Below are positions 1 to 8,520 of a stretch of 45,911 bases of DNA, one piece after another; positions within the stretch are counted from its first letter, which is position 1; each line of letters starts with the position of its first letter. The notes beneath the pieces are model-generated. The model was not told the origin of the DNA and did no database searches. It saw nothing but the letters and a program-made list of their open reading frames with translations. Both the position numbers and the translations under genes were made by a program. The stretch is from contig JAJRZW010000003.1 of NCBI GenBank assembly GCA_024275015.1, forward strand, positions 1 to 45,911, written 5' to 3'. Source of the stretch: Deltaproteobacteria bacterium (GTDB lineage Bacteria; Desulfobacterota; Desulfobulbia; Desulfobulbales; JAJRZW01).

Positions 1-250
1 AGGGGACGATATCAATCTTTTCCCCCTGCAGCTCCTGGACCACATTCTGGACCCGGGAACCCTTCATGCCGACACAGGCCCCCACCGGATCAACATCGTT
101 ATCAAGGGAATTAACCGCGATCTTGGAACGAAACCCCGGTTAACGGGCAACCCCGACTATTTTGACAATCCCCTCAGAAATTTCCGGGACCTCCATGGCA
201 AACAATTCCGCGAGAAAACGACTGTCGGTGCGGGAAAGAACCAGTTGCGA
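1..250 (-). pseudogene. nusA: nusA continuation beyond an in-frame stop (S1/KH1 part)
   Basis: Reading on in the nusA frame past the TAA at 253-251 gives a conserved NusA segment: the end of the S1 domain, the VPEISEGIVKI region, and the start of KH1 with [14 protein letters not shown] and [13 protein letters not shown] second in-frame TAA lies at 142-140, where NusA proteins carry an acidic residue in the motif AR(D/E)PG. No frameshift is seen. The continuation is too well conserved to be an old pseudogene, so the two stops are either recent mutations or base errors near a sequence end. The gene runs off the left edge of the window. Confidence 0.75.
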
Positions 251-826
251 TTAACGACTGGTATTCCTGACCTCAAGGAGATAGGCGCGAATACGGTCGC
301 CCTGGCGAAAACTGCGCCGCGGCATCTGCTGACTTGAAGGGAGGATGGCGTCGGTACGACCGAGGTTGACGATCATATTGCCGCGCTCAAAACGCTGGAC
401 AATACCGTTTACAACCTCGCCCTCACGCTCGCGATACATCTCATAGATGACATCGTTCTCAGCCTCTTTCATCTTCTGGATGATAACCTGTTTGGCCGAC
501 TGGGCCGCGATCCGGCCAAGATCGGCGATATGTTCAAGCTTAATGCCGATATCATCACCGGGCTGCACTTCCGGGTCAAGGGCAAGGGCATCCTTTATGG
601 ATATCTCGTTATCCTCGTCCTCTATGGTCTCGACCACGGTCTGGAACTGAAAGACCTCAACCTCGCCAAGATCATCGTTATACCTGACCTCAAGGTCGCG
701 ACGATTGCCGTAATGACGTCGGGCGGCACTTAATACCGCTTCCTCAAGGGCCTCAATCAGAAGATTACGGTCAATGCCCTTATCCCTGCTGATTTGATCT
801 ATGATTCTTTTCAGGTCCGAAAACAT
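251..826 (-). CDS. nusA: Transcription termination/antitermination factor NusA, N-terminal part
   Basis: NusA binds RNA polymerase and nascent RNA and modulates pausing, termination and antitermination. The 191 residues cover the N-terminal RNA-polymerase-binding domain (about 1-125) and most of the S1 domain (about 130 onward; REGEVVNGIVQRFERGNMIVNLG). Its position directly after rimP is the usual rimP-nusA-infB order. The reading frame ends at a TAA where a glycine of the RGPQL-type motif is expected; homologous sequence continues in the same frame to the window edge. The protein is therefore either truncated in this sequence or the sequence has an error. The start ATG lies 75 bp after the rimP stop, with a terminator-like hairpin in between. 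Confidence 0.9.
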   Translation of the reverse strand: MFSDLKRIIDQISRDKGIDRNLLIEALEEAVLSAARRHYGNRRDLEVRYNDDLGEVEVFQFQTVVETIEDEDNEISIKDALALDPEVQPGDDIGIKLEHIADLGRIAAQSAKQVIIQKMKEAENDVIYEMYREREGEVVNGIVQRFERGNMIVNLGRTDAILPSSQQMPRRSFRQGDRIRAYLLEVRNTSR

Positions 827-859
827 CCGGGTTCACCCAATTATTTCAGGTTATCTTCT

Positions 860-886
860 AAAAAAGGGGCAATTAACAAAGGCCCC
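860..886 (-). terminator. Terminator-like hairpin in the rimP-nusA gap
   Basis: Read on the minus strand, GGGGC and GCCCC arms enclose a 10-11 nt A/T-rich loop and are followed by six Ts. This is the form of a weak intrinsic terminator or attenuator, 34 bp before the nusA start. It could tune nusA transcription relative to rimP. The stem is only 5-6 bp, so function is uncertain. Confidence 0.45.
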
Positions 887-901
887 GGCCAATTTATCCA
901 A

Positions 902-1360
902 TCAAAACTCTATAACAAGGTGGGCCTTGACGATAAGGGCATAGGGCACCTCCATGCTGCGGTCATCAAGTTCAATCACCACCCGCTGTTCATCAACCTC
1001 GCCTATCCTGCCGACCACCGGCTCCGGCGCATCAATAAGAACCAGACGTACCGCGTGACCGGGATAACGGCGAAAATCAGCCGCATTACGCAAAGGACGA
1101 TCAAGCCCGGGCGATGAAACCTCAAGACGATAGCGCCCCGGCACCAGGTCTTCAACCTCAAGGAGATAACCCGCCTCCCGGCTGACCCGGGCGCAATCGT
1201 CAAGGGTTACCCCGGTCGGACTGAAGATCACCAGTCGCAGAATCCATCCATGATTCTCGCGGCGGAAAACAATTTCAACCAGCTCAAACCCGAAATCATC
1301 AACCACCGGCCGGACAAGCGCGGCGATACGTCCTTCAATGTCACCCGGCTCAACCGCCAT
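902..1360 (-). CDS. rimP: Ribosome maturation factor RimP
   Basis: RimP (formerly YhbC) is needed for late maturation of the 30S ribosomal subunit in the cytoplasm. The 152-residue product has the normal family length. It shows the N-terminal domain with GFELVEIVFRRENHGW and the family signature LEVSSPGLDRPL near residues 78-89, followed by the SH3-like C-terminal domain. It precedes nusA, as in most bacteria, and follows tRNA-Gly and its terminator on the same strand. Nothing in the sequence is unusual. Confidence 0.95.
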   Translation of the reverse strand: MAVEPGDIEGRIAALVRPVVDDFGFELVEIVFRRENHGWILRLVIFSPTGVTLDDCARVSREAGYLLEVEDLVPGRYRLEVSSPGLDRPLRNAADFRRYPGHAVRLVLIDAPEPVVGRIGEVDEQRVVIELDDRSMEVPYALIVKAHLVIEF

Positions 1361-1385
1361 TGCTCAACCCGCAGGTTCTCAAAAT

Positions 1386-1413
1386 AAAAAAAAGCGGGCT
1401 TTAACTGCCCACT
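1386..1413 (-). terminator. Intrinsic terminator after tRNA-Gly
   Basis: On the minus strand, a 7-bp stem AGTGGGC/GCCCGCT (one G-T pair) with a 7-nt loop is followed by eight Ts. It lies about 60 bp downstream of the tRNA-Gly 3' end and 25 bp before the rimP start, so it separates the tRNA transcript from rimP or allows only partial readthrough. Confidence 0.75.
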
Positions 1414-1472
1414 TTCCGAAAATAAAACAGAAAGTATAAACCCCGCGAACCCATCTTACCGCAGGCAATCAC

Positions 1473-1548
1473 TGGAGCGGGCAACGGGGATCGAACCCGC
1501 GACCCCAAGCTTGGGAAGCTTGTACTCTACCAACTGAGCTATACCCGC
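1473..1548 (-). tRNA. tRNA-Gly (anticodon CCC)
   Basis: The minus strand folds into a complete 76-nt cloverleaf. The acceptor stem is GCGGGTA/TGCCCGC, the D arm contains AGTTGGTA, the anticodon stem is CAAGC/GCTTG with loop TTCCCAA, and the T loop is GGTTCGATCC. The 3' CCA is encoded. Loop positions 34-36 read CCC, so it decodes GGG glycine codons. Confidence 0.95.
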
Positions 1549-1599
1549 CCGACACCGGGAACCGACTGAAATTACAAGTCAACCCCTGACAGTGAGCCC

Positions 1600-1630
1600 A
1601 TTATTTAAATTACTTGAGAAATAAAGTCAA
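1600..1630 (-). promoter_or_regulatory. Possible promoter for tRNA-Gly
   Basis: On the minus strand, TTGACT (1630-1625) is followed by AATAAT (1605-1600) with a 19-bp spacer, about 50 bp upstream of the mature tRNA 5' end. The spacer is longer than ideal. A second TTGACT at 1582-1577 has no clear -10 element. Confidence 0.35.
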
Positions 1631-1724
1631 GGAGGGGGTGAGACATGAGGATTGAGATTTAACCCGCCCCTGATGAAGTCGAAACAAAGCGGCAACCACG
1701 TGTCCTCACCCGTAACAAAGGGTT

Positions 1725-1880
1725 ACCAGTCCGTTGAAAAACGGACTGGTCGCGGCGCATGGACGCACCGCCGTTTTTATTTGACTTGAAAAATCCAATA
1801 AAAACGAGAGGTTGGCCGGAACTTGTTTTGACCAACCGGAAGTTGAAAAAAACAGGACGGCTTTCTCAACAGTCTGTTAA
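1725..1880 (+). repeat. Copy A of the 155-bp multi-hairpin repeat family
   Basis: This complete copy starts with AGTCCGTTGAAAAACGGACT and ends with CTCAACAGTCTGTTAA, so its ends are inverted repeats of each other. Inside are further hairpins: GGCGC/GCACC, GTTTTTATT/AATAAAAAC, GGTTGG/CCAACC and a GTTGAAAA/CTTTCTCAAC arm. It fills most of the gap downstream of nuoN. Apart from this copy and the tRNA promoter region, I see no gene in 1549-1916. Confidence 0.85.
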
Positions 1881-1916
1881 AACGCGTGCCTGATGGTGTT
1901 CATGGAGTGCTTACGG

Positions 1917-3329
1917 TTAAACCACCCGGCTGACCACCTGGGCCGCGATATCGAGAACCCGCTGCGGCATAACCCCCATGGCGATAATAACCAGAACAAG
2001 GCCGATGCCGATAATCTGCGGCACCAGACCGACGCTTACCCCGGCCCGGCCCTCGGGATCGGCGGTATAAGCGACCCGGACCACTGACAGGTAATAGTAG
2101 AGAGAGATGGCGGTATTGATCGCCGCTAAAATAACCAGGACGAGATAGCCGCTGGTCAGGGTGTCGGCCAACAGAAAAAACTTACCCATGAAGCCGACAA
2201 ACGGCGGCACCCCGGCAAGGGCAAACATGGAACAGGACAGGGTAATGGCAAGAACCGGGGCCCGCTGGTGCAGGCCGATGAAATCGGTGATCTCCGGATT
2301 CTCGCCCTCCTTTGACACCGCGCAGATGACCATGAAGGCGGCAAGGTTCATCACCAGGTAACCGGTGATATAAAACATGGAGGCGGCATAACCCGACTCC
2401 TTCATGATCAGGATACCCAACATAACGTAGCCGGCATGGGCAATACCGGAAAAACCGAGCATCCGCTTGATGTCCTTCTGTACCAAGGCGAGGAGATTAC
2501 CGTAAAACATCGAGCATACGGCCAGGATGCCGAGGACGTAACCGATGTTTTCCGCGTCCGGAGAAAACATCACCACCCCGCGGAGAAGCAGGGCCACCGC
2601 CGCCAGCTTGGGAACAGTGGCGATAAAGGCGGTGGTTTCGTTTGCCGCCCCCTGGTAGACATCGGGGAGCCAGAAGTGAAAAGGAAACATTCCCAGTTTA
2701 AAACAGAAAGCGCAGAGAATCATGGCAATGGCGACGATCACTGCCGGATCAGCACCGATGCCATGCAGGCGGGGAACGATATCCGCCAGGTAGGTGGAAC
2801 CGGCAAGGCCGAAAACATAGCTCATGCCGTAAAGCATGATTCCGGTGACCATGACCCCGAACAGGAGATACTTGGCCGCGGCCTCCATCTGCCCCCGCAG
2901 ACCGCCGCTGTCGGTACGCATCGGCACCAGGAGATAAAGGGCGAAAGAAGAAAGTTCAAGGGCGACAAAGAGGGTCAGAAGTTCGACGCTTGAAACCACC
3001 ATCATCAACCCGAGGCTGGCAAGGAAGAGAAAAATGTAATACTCAGCCCTGATATCAACGGCAATGCCCTTGAGCCGGAGCCCGAACAACACGACTATCA
3101 TCAGACCGAAGCTGATCAGAACCTTGAAGACCTGAGAAAAGAGGTCAACCCGGTATGAGGCGGCAAATATCTCACCGCTACGGCCAAGGGCGGCGACACT
3201 TGCGACCATGAGGGCCAGAACGGTAATAACCGCGACCCCCTGGGCAATCCGGTGATTATTATCAGCCAGACTGACGAAAAAGAGGACAAGCGCGGCGCCG
3301 AGGAGAATTAATTCCGGTACGATGAGCAT
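1917..3329 (-). CDS. nuoN: Complex I membrane subunit NuoN
   Basis: NuoN is one of the antiporter-like, proton-translocating membrane subunits of respiratory complex I. The 470-residue product is hydrophobic throughout with about 14 membrane segments. It shows the conserved helix-5 glutamate in LFVALELSSFALYLLV, and the helix 7-8 region FKLGMFPFHFWLPDVYQGA with its lysine and histidine. The start ATG follows the nuoM stop by about 50 bp. It is the last gene of the nuo operon and is followed by repeat copy A. Confidence 0.95.
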   Translation of the reverse strand: MLIVPELILLGAALVLFFVSLADNNHRIAQGVAVITVLALMVASVAALGRSGEIFAASYRVDLFSQVFKVLISFGLMIVVLFGLRLKGIAVDIRAEYYIFLFLASLGLMMVVSSVELLTLFVALELSSFALYLLVPMRTDSGGLRGQMEAAAKYLLFGVMVTGIMLYGMSYVFGLAGSTYLADIVPRLHGIGADPAVIVAIAMILCAFCFKLGMFPFHFWLPDVYQGAANETTAFIATVPKLAAVALLLRGVVMFSPDAENIGYVLGILAVCSMFYGNLLALVQKDIKRMLGFSGIAHAGYVMLGILIMKESGYAASMFYITGYLVMNLAAFMVICAVSKEGENPEITDFIGLHQRAPVLAITLSCSMFALAGVPPFVGFMGKFFLLADTLTSGYLVLVILAAINTAISLYYYLSVVRVAYTADPEGRAGVSVGLVPQIIGIGLVLVIIAMGVMPQRVLDIAAQVVSRVV

Positions 3330-3382
3330 TTTTCCTTCCCTTGTTTCCGGTTAAGGACGGTAGCGACGTGATCAGTCACGGG

Positions 3383-3762
3383 TTACGGCAACATATTGGC
3401 GGCAAGGCTCTGCGCCGCCGGGGCCTGGGCCGAGACCTGGGCCACAAGGTGGCTGACGCTTGAGTGCATAACGGCAAGAAACGGCGCCGGAGATAAACCG
3501 ATCCAGAAGACAAAGACCAGCAAAGGCGCCAGGATCACGATCTCGCGGACGCTGAGGTCGAAAAGCCCCTGATGTCCGGGATTATCGGTCCCGCCCCAGA
3601 TCACCTTCTGCAGCAGCCGAAGCATATACGCGGCCGCCAGAATCGCCCCGGGGATGGCAAAGGATGCCACCAGTTTATTGGCGGTAAAACTCCCGACAAG
3701 GATCAGAAACTCGCCGACAAAGGAATTGGTGCCGGGGAAGGCCAACGATGACAGGGAGAAAA
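3383..3762 (-). CDS. nuoM: NuoM C-terminal part (after a frameshift)
   Basis: This frame encodes the last 125 or so residues of NuoM, starting near SLSSLAFPGTNSFVGEF, a conserved NuoM segment, and continuing through the last membrane helices to LAANMLP. It cannot be translated alone with a sensible start: the first start-like codon (TTG at 3745) is the leucine of SSLAFPG. It joins the upstream frame if one T is added to the T4 run (minus strand) at 3762-3759. See the N-terminal entry. Confidence 0.85.
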
Positions 3763-4902
3763 GGCGAGAAAGGTGACATACCAGGGCATCAACTTGCCGA
3801 TCCCGGTGGCATCGCGGATCTCGCGGCTATGGGTGCGCTCGTAGATCATCCCGACACAGAAGAACAGCGCCCCGGTGGTGACCCCGTGGTTGACCATCTG
3901 CAGCAACGCCCCCTCAATCCCCCGGGGATTTAAGACAAAAATCCCCAGGGTGACAAAACCCATATGCCCGACACTCGAGTAGGCGATAAGTTTCTTCATG
4001 TCATGCTGGGCCAGAGCGGTAAAACCGCCGTAAAGTATCCCGGCGACTGAGAGCCAGAGAATATAGGGCATGAAGTGGACCGTTGCCAGCGGGGTAATCG
4101 GCAGACAAAAACGAAGGAAACCATAGGTCCCCATCTTTAACAGAATACTGGCGAGAATAACACTGCCGGCAGTGGGTGCCTCGACATGAGCTGCCGGCAG
4201 CCAGGTATGGAACGGGAACATCGGCACCTTGATGGCAAAGGCGAGAAAGAAGGCGAGAAAAACCCACATTTGAAAGACGGGAGAATAATCCCGCCCCATC
4301 ATCGCCGGTATACTGAAACTCCCGGTCTTGAAGTAAAGGGCGATGATCGCCACCAGCAGGAGAACCGAACCGGCAAGGGTATAGAGAAAAAACTTGATCG
4401 AGGCATAGTTCCTGCGCGGCCCGCCCCAGATGGCGATCAACAGATACATGGGTATCAGCATCGCCTCCCACAGGATATAAAAAAGGACGAAATCAAGGGC
4501 GCAGAACACCCCGATCATACTGGTTTCCATGATCAGAAGACAGACCATGAAGGCGGTGACCCGTTTTTTAATATAACGCCAGGAACCAAGGACACACAGC
4601 GGCATGATAAGGGTGGTCATCAGAATCAGGAGAAGACTGATGCCGTCAATTCCGACGGTATAATTGATATTGAGCGCCGGAATCCAGGCGTGGTGCTCAC
4701 CGAACTGGTATTTGGAAGAATTGAGGTCAAAGCCCAGGTACATGGGAATCGACAGGGCCGCTACCACTACCGTGACCAGCAAGGCCCATATCCGGGCGAG
4801 GTTGTCTTCGCGGATAAACATCTGCACCAGGGCGCCGATGAGCGGCAGAAAAATAATGACGCTCAGAAAGGGGAACCCGTGATATTGGCTGAGAAAATCC
4901 AT
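3703..4902 (-). CDS. nuoM: Complex I membrane subunit NuoM, N-terminal part (frameshifted)
   Basis: NuoM is an antiporter-like proton-translocating subunit of complex I. Residues 1 to about 380 match the family: FYILWEAMLIPMYLLI contains the helix-5 glutamate, followed by FAIKVPMFPFHTWLPAAHVEAPTAGSV and the MVNHG segment. After WYVTFLAF the frame leaves the family (SPCHRWPSPAP) and stops, while the +1 frame continues correctly. The break lies at a four-T run (3762-3759, minus strand) where five Ts would restore FLAFFSLSSLAFPG and a protein of about 506 residues. A single-base homopolymer loss suggests either a sequencing error or a real lesion; the rest of the operon is intact. Confidence 0.9.
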   Translation of the reverse strand: MDFLSQYHGFPFLSVIIFLPLIGALVQMFIREDNLARIWALLVTVVVAALSIPMYLGFDLNSSKYQFGEHHAWIPALNINYTVGIDGISLLLILMTTLIMPLCVLGSWRYIKKRVTAFMVCLLIMETSMIGVFCALDFVLFYILWEAMLIPMYLLIAIWGGPRRNYASIKFFLYTLAGSVLLLVAIIALYFKTGSFSIPAMMGRDYSPVFQMWVFLAFFLAFAIKVPMFPFHTWLPAAHVEAPTAGSVILASILLKMGTYGFLRFCLPITPLATVHFMPYILWLSVAGILYGGFTALAQHDMKKLIAYSSVGHMGFVTLGIFVLNPRGIEGALLQMVNHGVTTGALFFCVGMIYERTHSREIRDATGIGKLMPWYVTFLAFSPCHRWPSPAPIPLSASF

Positions 4903-4948
4903 AATTATAACCTGTAATCAGGCCCTCTGGTTAATCCAGGAATTCTGG

Positions 4949-6742
4949 TTATTGCACCACATAGGCGATGAGTAAAACAGCCACGATTCCGGCGGCATAA
5001 TACATCCCGGTCTGCACCCTTCCCGCCTGGAGACGACGGACGAGACCGCTTGTCTTCAGGACCGTCCGGGCCAGTCCGTCAACCACCCCGTCGATTCCGT
5101 GCCGGTCAAACCAGGACCAGAAAAGAGAGATGGTCATGAGAGGCCGGAGCCCCATGAAATTATAGGCCTCGCTGACCTCGGCGTCGACGGTCTGAACCGG
5201 CTTCTTCGCCAGCCAGAAAAAACCGCGACCGCCGAACCGATAAAACCAGTCGAGGTCGATACTGATGGTCGGCTCCGGGGTCAGCTTCTTGAGCAGGAAG
5301 AAAAATCCCAGGGCGGTGAACAACAGGATCTGCATGGTTTCGGAGATATGATAGGCGGTATAGGGATGAAACTCCGCCGCCACCGCCGGATACGGAAGCA
5401 TCTTGTACAGATATGGCGTATAGGAACCGATGAAGATACAGAAAAAGGCGGCGATCCCCATGGCTACGCTCATGCTCAATGGTGGGTCGGCGGCCTTGTC
5501 CCAGGTCTCCTTTGAACAATTATTCTTACCGAACCAGATGTAATACGGAACCTTGAGACCGGTATGGAGAAAGGTACCGGCGGCGGCCACGGTCAGGAGG
5601 AATCCGACCCAGTAGACATGTTCCTCGAATCCGGCGGCAATGACCATCGACTTTGTGACAAAGCCGGAAAAGAAGGGAAAGGCGGAGATCGAAAGCCCGC
5701 CGATAAGGGTAAAGACAAAGGTTCCCGGCATCTTCTTGTATAACCCGCCCAACTCACTGAACTTGCTCTTTCCGGTCACGTAGAGAACCGAGCCGGTCCC
5801 CATGAACAGCAGCCCCTTGTAAAGTATATGGGCAAAGGCGTGGGCAACGGCACCGTTGATCGCCATCTCGGTGCCAAGACCGCAACCGGCGACCATATAC
5901 CCCACCTGACTGATGATGTGATAGGCGAGCAGTCTGCGGACATCGTTTTCAAGCACCGCGTAAACCACGCCGTAGAGGGCCATAATCACCCCAAGGGGAA
6001 TGAGGATATCCATCCCGGCACAACTCCGGATCAGGGTGTAAATCGCGGTCTTGGTGGTAAAGGCGCACAGAAACACCGCACCGCCGACAGTGGCCTCGCC
6101 GTAGGCGTCGGGAAGCCAGGCGTGCAGTGGCGGCACTGCGGCGTTAAGGATAAAACCGGTCATGATCAGATAATCGGCAGGAGAAGGGTTGTCGACATTG
6201 AGATGGGTAAAGGCAAGACTGCCGGTCTCCTTATAATGGAGAATGATCCCGGCAAGAAGGATAAGACCACCGACGGTATGAACCATAATGTAACGGTAGC
6301 CGCAGGCCGTTGAGCCGGGACCACGCCGGAACCAGATTAAAAAGACCGAGGTAAAGGCCATCATCTCCCAGAAGAGGAAAACGACGATATAATCACCGGC
6401 AAAGATGGCCCCCAGCGCACCGGCGACATAGAGCCAGGCGGCGATGTGCTGGCCGTCCTCCTGCTCACGCATGCCGTAAATAGTGCCGATGATCGCCATC
6501 AGGGTCATGATGTAGCCGAAGATTATGCTCAGGCGGTCAACCCGGCCAAAGGTGAGCTGCCAGTCCAAGAAATCAATCTGGCCGAAGACCCCGTGCTGCA
6601 TAATGACCGCGACGTCAAAGAAGGCCAGGACCGGAACCATGACCAGGTAAAGGGAGCGAATCTGTCCCCTCTTGACAAACGGCAGCCCCATGGCCCCCAG
6701 GATCATGATCAGAGCCGGGTGGATCCAGACATTACCGATCAT
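4949..6742 (-). CDS. NuoL/MrpD-like antiporter subunit with C-terminal lateral-helix-like tail
   Basis: This 597-residue hydrophobic protein belongs to the NuoL/NuoM/MrpD proton-antiporter family. It has the helix-5 glutamate in VVFLFWEMMAFTSVFLIWF and the broken-helix region LNAAVPPLHAWLPDAYGEATVGGAVF. The last 80 residues contain IDGVVDGLARTVLKTSGLVRRLQAGRV followed by a final membrane helix. That is the form of the end of NuoL, where an amphipathic lateral helix leads to a last transmembrane helix. It therefore probably takes the distal NuoL position, although its core resembles stand-alone MrpD-like proteins. It starts 10 bp inside the preceding small gene and is followed by nuoM. Confidence 0.85.
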   Translation of the reverse strand: MIGNVWIHPALIMILGAMGLPFVKRGQIRSLYLVMVPVLAFFDVAVIMQHGVFGQIDFLDWQLTFGRVDRLSIIFGYIMTLMAIIGTIYGMREQEDGQHIAAWLYVAGALGAIFAGDYIVVFLFWEMMAFTSVFLIWFRRGPGSTACGYRYIMVHTVGGLILLAGIILHYKETGSLAFTHLNVDNPSPADYLIMTGFILNAAVPPLHAWLPDAYGEATVGGAVFLCAFTTKTAIYTLIRSCAGMDILIPLGVIMALYGVVYAVLENDVRRLLAYHIISQVGYMVAGCGLGTEMAINGAVAHAFAHILYKGLLFMGTGSVLYVTGKSKFSELGGLYKKMPGTFVFTLIGGLSISAFPFFSGFVTKSMVIAAGFEEHVYWVGFLLTVAAAGTFLHTGLKVPYYIWFGKNNCSKETWDKAADPPLSMSVAMGIAAFFCIFIGSYTPYLYKMLPYPAVAAEFHPYTAYHISETMQILLFTALGFFFLLKKLTPEPTISIDLDWFYRFGGRGFFWLAKKPVQTVDAEVSEAYNFMGLRPLMTISLFWSWFDRHGIDGVVDGLARTVLKTSGLVRRLQAGRVQTGMYYAAGIVAVLLIAYVVQ

Positions 6743-6983
6743 AGTAGTCCTCCCTGGTCATGATTCCAAGGTGGCCATACCACTTTGAGACTATGATTAT
6801 GGCCACACAGGCGACAAAGCCGAATATCGCCCAGAAACCCGGGAAATGCTCGATCCTGGTGTGGGCGTGCTGCTTGTCGATGACAAGGACATCGTTCACA
6901 ACCAGTAGGGCGAGGACGACATAGGAAATTCTTATAACCGTATGTAAACGGTCACGCAAAAAATCAATCAGCTTGACAATCAT
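6732..6983 (-). CDS. Small two-helix membrane protein inside the nuo operon (unknown)
   Basis: I do not recognise this 83-residue product. It has two hydrophobic segments, about residues 17-38 (IRISYVVLALLVVNDVLVI) and 49-66 (GFWAIFGFVACVAIIIVSKWY), and a charged tail TREDYYDR. Its ATG overlaps the stop of the upstream antiporter gene (ATGA), and the next antiporter gene starts within its last codons, so it is translationally coupled on both sides. That placement between two antiporter genes suggests an accessory subunit of this complex. The function is unknown. Confidence 0.8.
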   Translation of the reverse strand: MIVKLIDFLRDRLHTVIRISYVVLALLVVNDVLVIDKQHAHTRIEHFPGFWAIFGFVACVAIIIVSKWYGHLGIMTREDYYDR

Positions 6984-8458
6984 CCGGTCACCGCCTTGAC
7001 AAAACTCATCATGAAGTCTGGATAGATACCTATAATCACCGAGATAACCGCGGTAATCATCAGGGGAACAACCATGGACAGAGGCGCCTCCTTAATGGTG
7101 TCGTAATTCTCCCCCTCCGGGGTCTTGCCAAAGAAGGCATTGAAGGTCACCGGGGCAAAATAGGCGACATTCAACAGGGTACTGGCGAGAAGGACAAGAA
7201 TGATCGCCAGCGAATGGGAACTCATCTCCATCGCCCCGACCAGGAGTTTCCACTTGGTGACAAACCCGGCCACCGGCGGGGCCCCGATCATCGACAGCGA
7301 CGCGATACCGAAGGCGGCAAAGGTAAAGGGCATGGCACGCCCCAGACCGCTCATCTCGCTGACGTTTTTCTTACGGCAGGCAACGAAGATGGCACCGGCG
7401 CAGAAAAAGAGAGTGATCTTGGAAAAGGCGTGGTTGACGATATGGACGAGCCCCCCCTGAATCCCGTCCGGGGTAAGCATCGCCACCCCCAAGATGATAT
7501 ATGACAGCTGACTGATGGTGGAATAGGCCAGCCGCGCCTTGAGGTTATCCTTGGACAGGGCAATGATCGAGGCGACAATAATCGTAAATGAGACAAAAAA
7601 AGCGGTCGGGGTTCCGAGGTTCAGCGCACTCATGGTATTGACCCCAAAGACGTAGAGCATAACCCGGGTGGTGGCGAAGACACCGACCTTGACCACTGCC
7701 ACCGCATGCAGAAGAGCCGAGACCGGAGTCGGGGCGACCATTGCGCTTGGAAGCCAGTTATGCAGCGGCATGATCCCGTTCTTGGCAAAACCGAGGAGAC
7801 AGAGGATATAGAGAATCACCACCATGGTGGAATTGACATCGGCCGGGAAAATGCCGGTACGGATGTTATCGGCAAAATCCAGGGTGCCGGTTAATAAGTA
7901 AATCAAAACCATCGCCGGCAGGATCATGCCCTTGGCGGTACCGGTGAGATACACCAGATATTTCCTCGCCCCAAAATAGCCCTCGTCGTCCTGATGATGG
8001 GCGACCAGGGGATAGGTGCAGATCGAGACGATCTCGTAAAAGAGATACATGGTGAAGAGGTTATCGGAAAAAGCAACACCCACGGCCCCGAAGATCGCCA
8101 GGGCAAAGCAGGCATTGAATCGGGTCTGGGCGTGTTCCTCAAGGCTCCGCATATATCCCATGGAATAAAATACCGCCACGCACCACAGGGAGGAGGCAAC
8201 AATGGCGAATACCATGGAAAAAGCATCGGCCCGGAGGGTGATCGTGACTCCGGGAAGGATATTAAACAGGTGATATATAAGGCGGTCGCCATGCCAGATA
8301 TCCGGGGCCATGGAAAGCACCGTCCCGAGCAGAAACAGTGCCGCAACCGCGGAGCAGGCCTCACGCAGGTTCGGTCGTTTGCCGGTGTTCATCACCAGTA
8401 CCGCTGCGGCCAGAGGGATCATGACCGCAACCAGTAATTTTGCGCTTTCTATCTCCAT
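6980..8458 (-). CDS. MrpD/NuoL-like proton antiporter subunit
   Basis: This 492-residue membrane protein is of the MrpD/NuoL/NuoM family. It shows the helix-5 region TMYLFYEIVSICTYPLV with the key glutamate, and FAKNGIMPLHNWLPSAMVAPTPVSALLHA, where HxWLPSAM and PTPVSALLHA are typical of NuoL and MrpD. It lacks the long lateral helix expected of a terminal NuoL. It sits after nuoK where nuoL normally lies and is coupled to the small membrane protein by ATGA. With the 597-residue protein, NuoM and NuoN, it makes four antiporter-like subunits in the operon, one more than in canonical complex I. Confidence 0.85.
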   Translation of the reverse strand: MEIESAKLLVAVMIPLAAAVLVMNTGKRPNLREACSAVAALFLLGTVLSMAPDIWHGDRLIYHLFNILPGVTITLRADAFSMVFAIVASSLWCVAVFYSMGYMRSLEEHAQTRFNACFALAIFGAVGVAFSDNLFTMYLFYEIVSICTYPLVAHHQDDEGYFGARKYLVYLTGTAKGMILPAMVLIYLLTGTLDFADNIRTGIFPADVNSTMVVILYILCLLGFAKNGIMPLHNWLPSAMVAPTPVSALLHAVAVVKVGVFATTRVMLYVFGVNTMSALNLGTPTAFFVSFTIIVASIIALSKDNLKARLAYSTISQLSYIILGVAMLTPDGIQGGLVHIVNHAFSKITLFFCAGAIFVACRKKNVSEMSGLGRAMPFTFAAFGIASLSMIGAPPVAGFVTKWKLLVGAMEMSSHSLAIILVLLASTLLNVAYFAPVTFNAFFGKTPEGENYDTIKEAPLSMVVPLMITAVISVIIGIYPDFMMSFVKAVTG

Positions 8459-8520
8459 CTCATCAACATCCTTTGCTTATTACGGGTCAACATCCAGGGA
8501 CTATCGTTAAACCCCTTCGC

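Noticed and set aside
140..253. TAA reassigned to an amino acid in this organism.
   Set aside because: TAA is the terminal codon of nuoN, the NuoL-like gene, rodA and the 31273 gene, with homology ending at those points.
3703..3780. Programmed frameshift producing two forms of NuoM.
   Set aside because: There is no slippery heptamer with a downstream stem in the expected place, and the short form would lack essential helices. A lost T in a T run is simpler.
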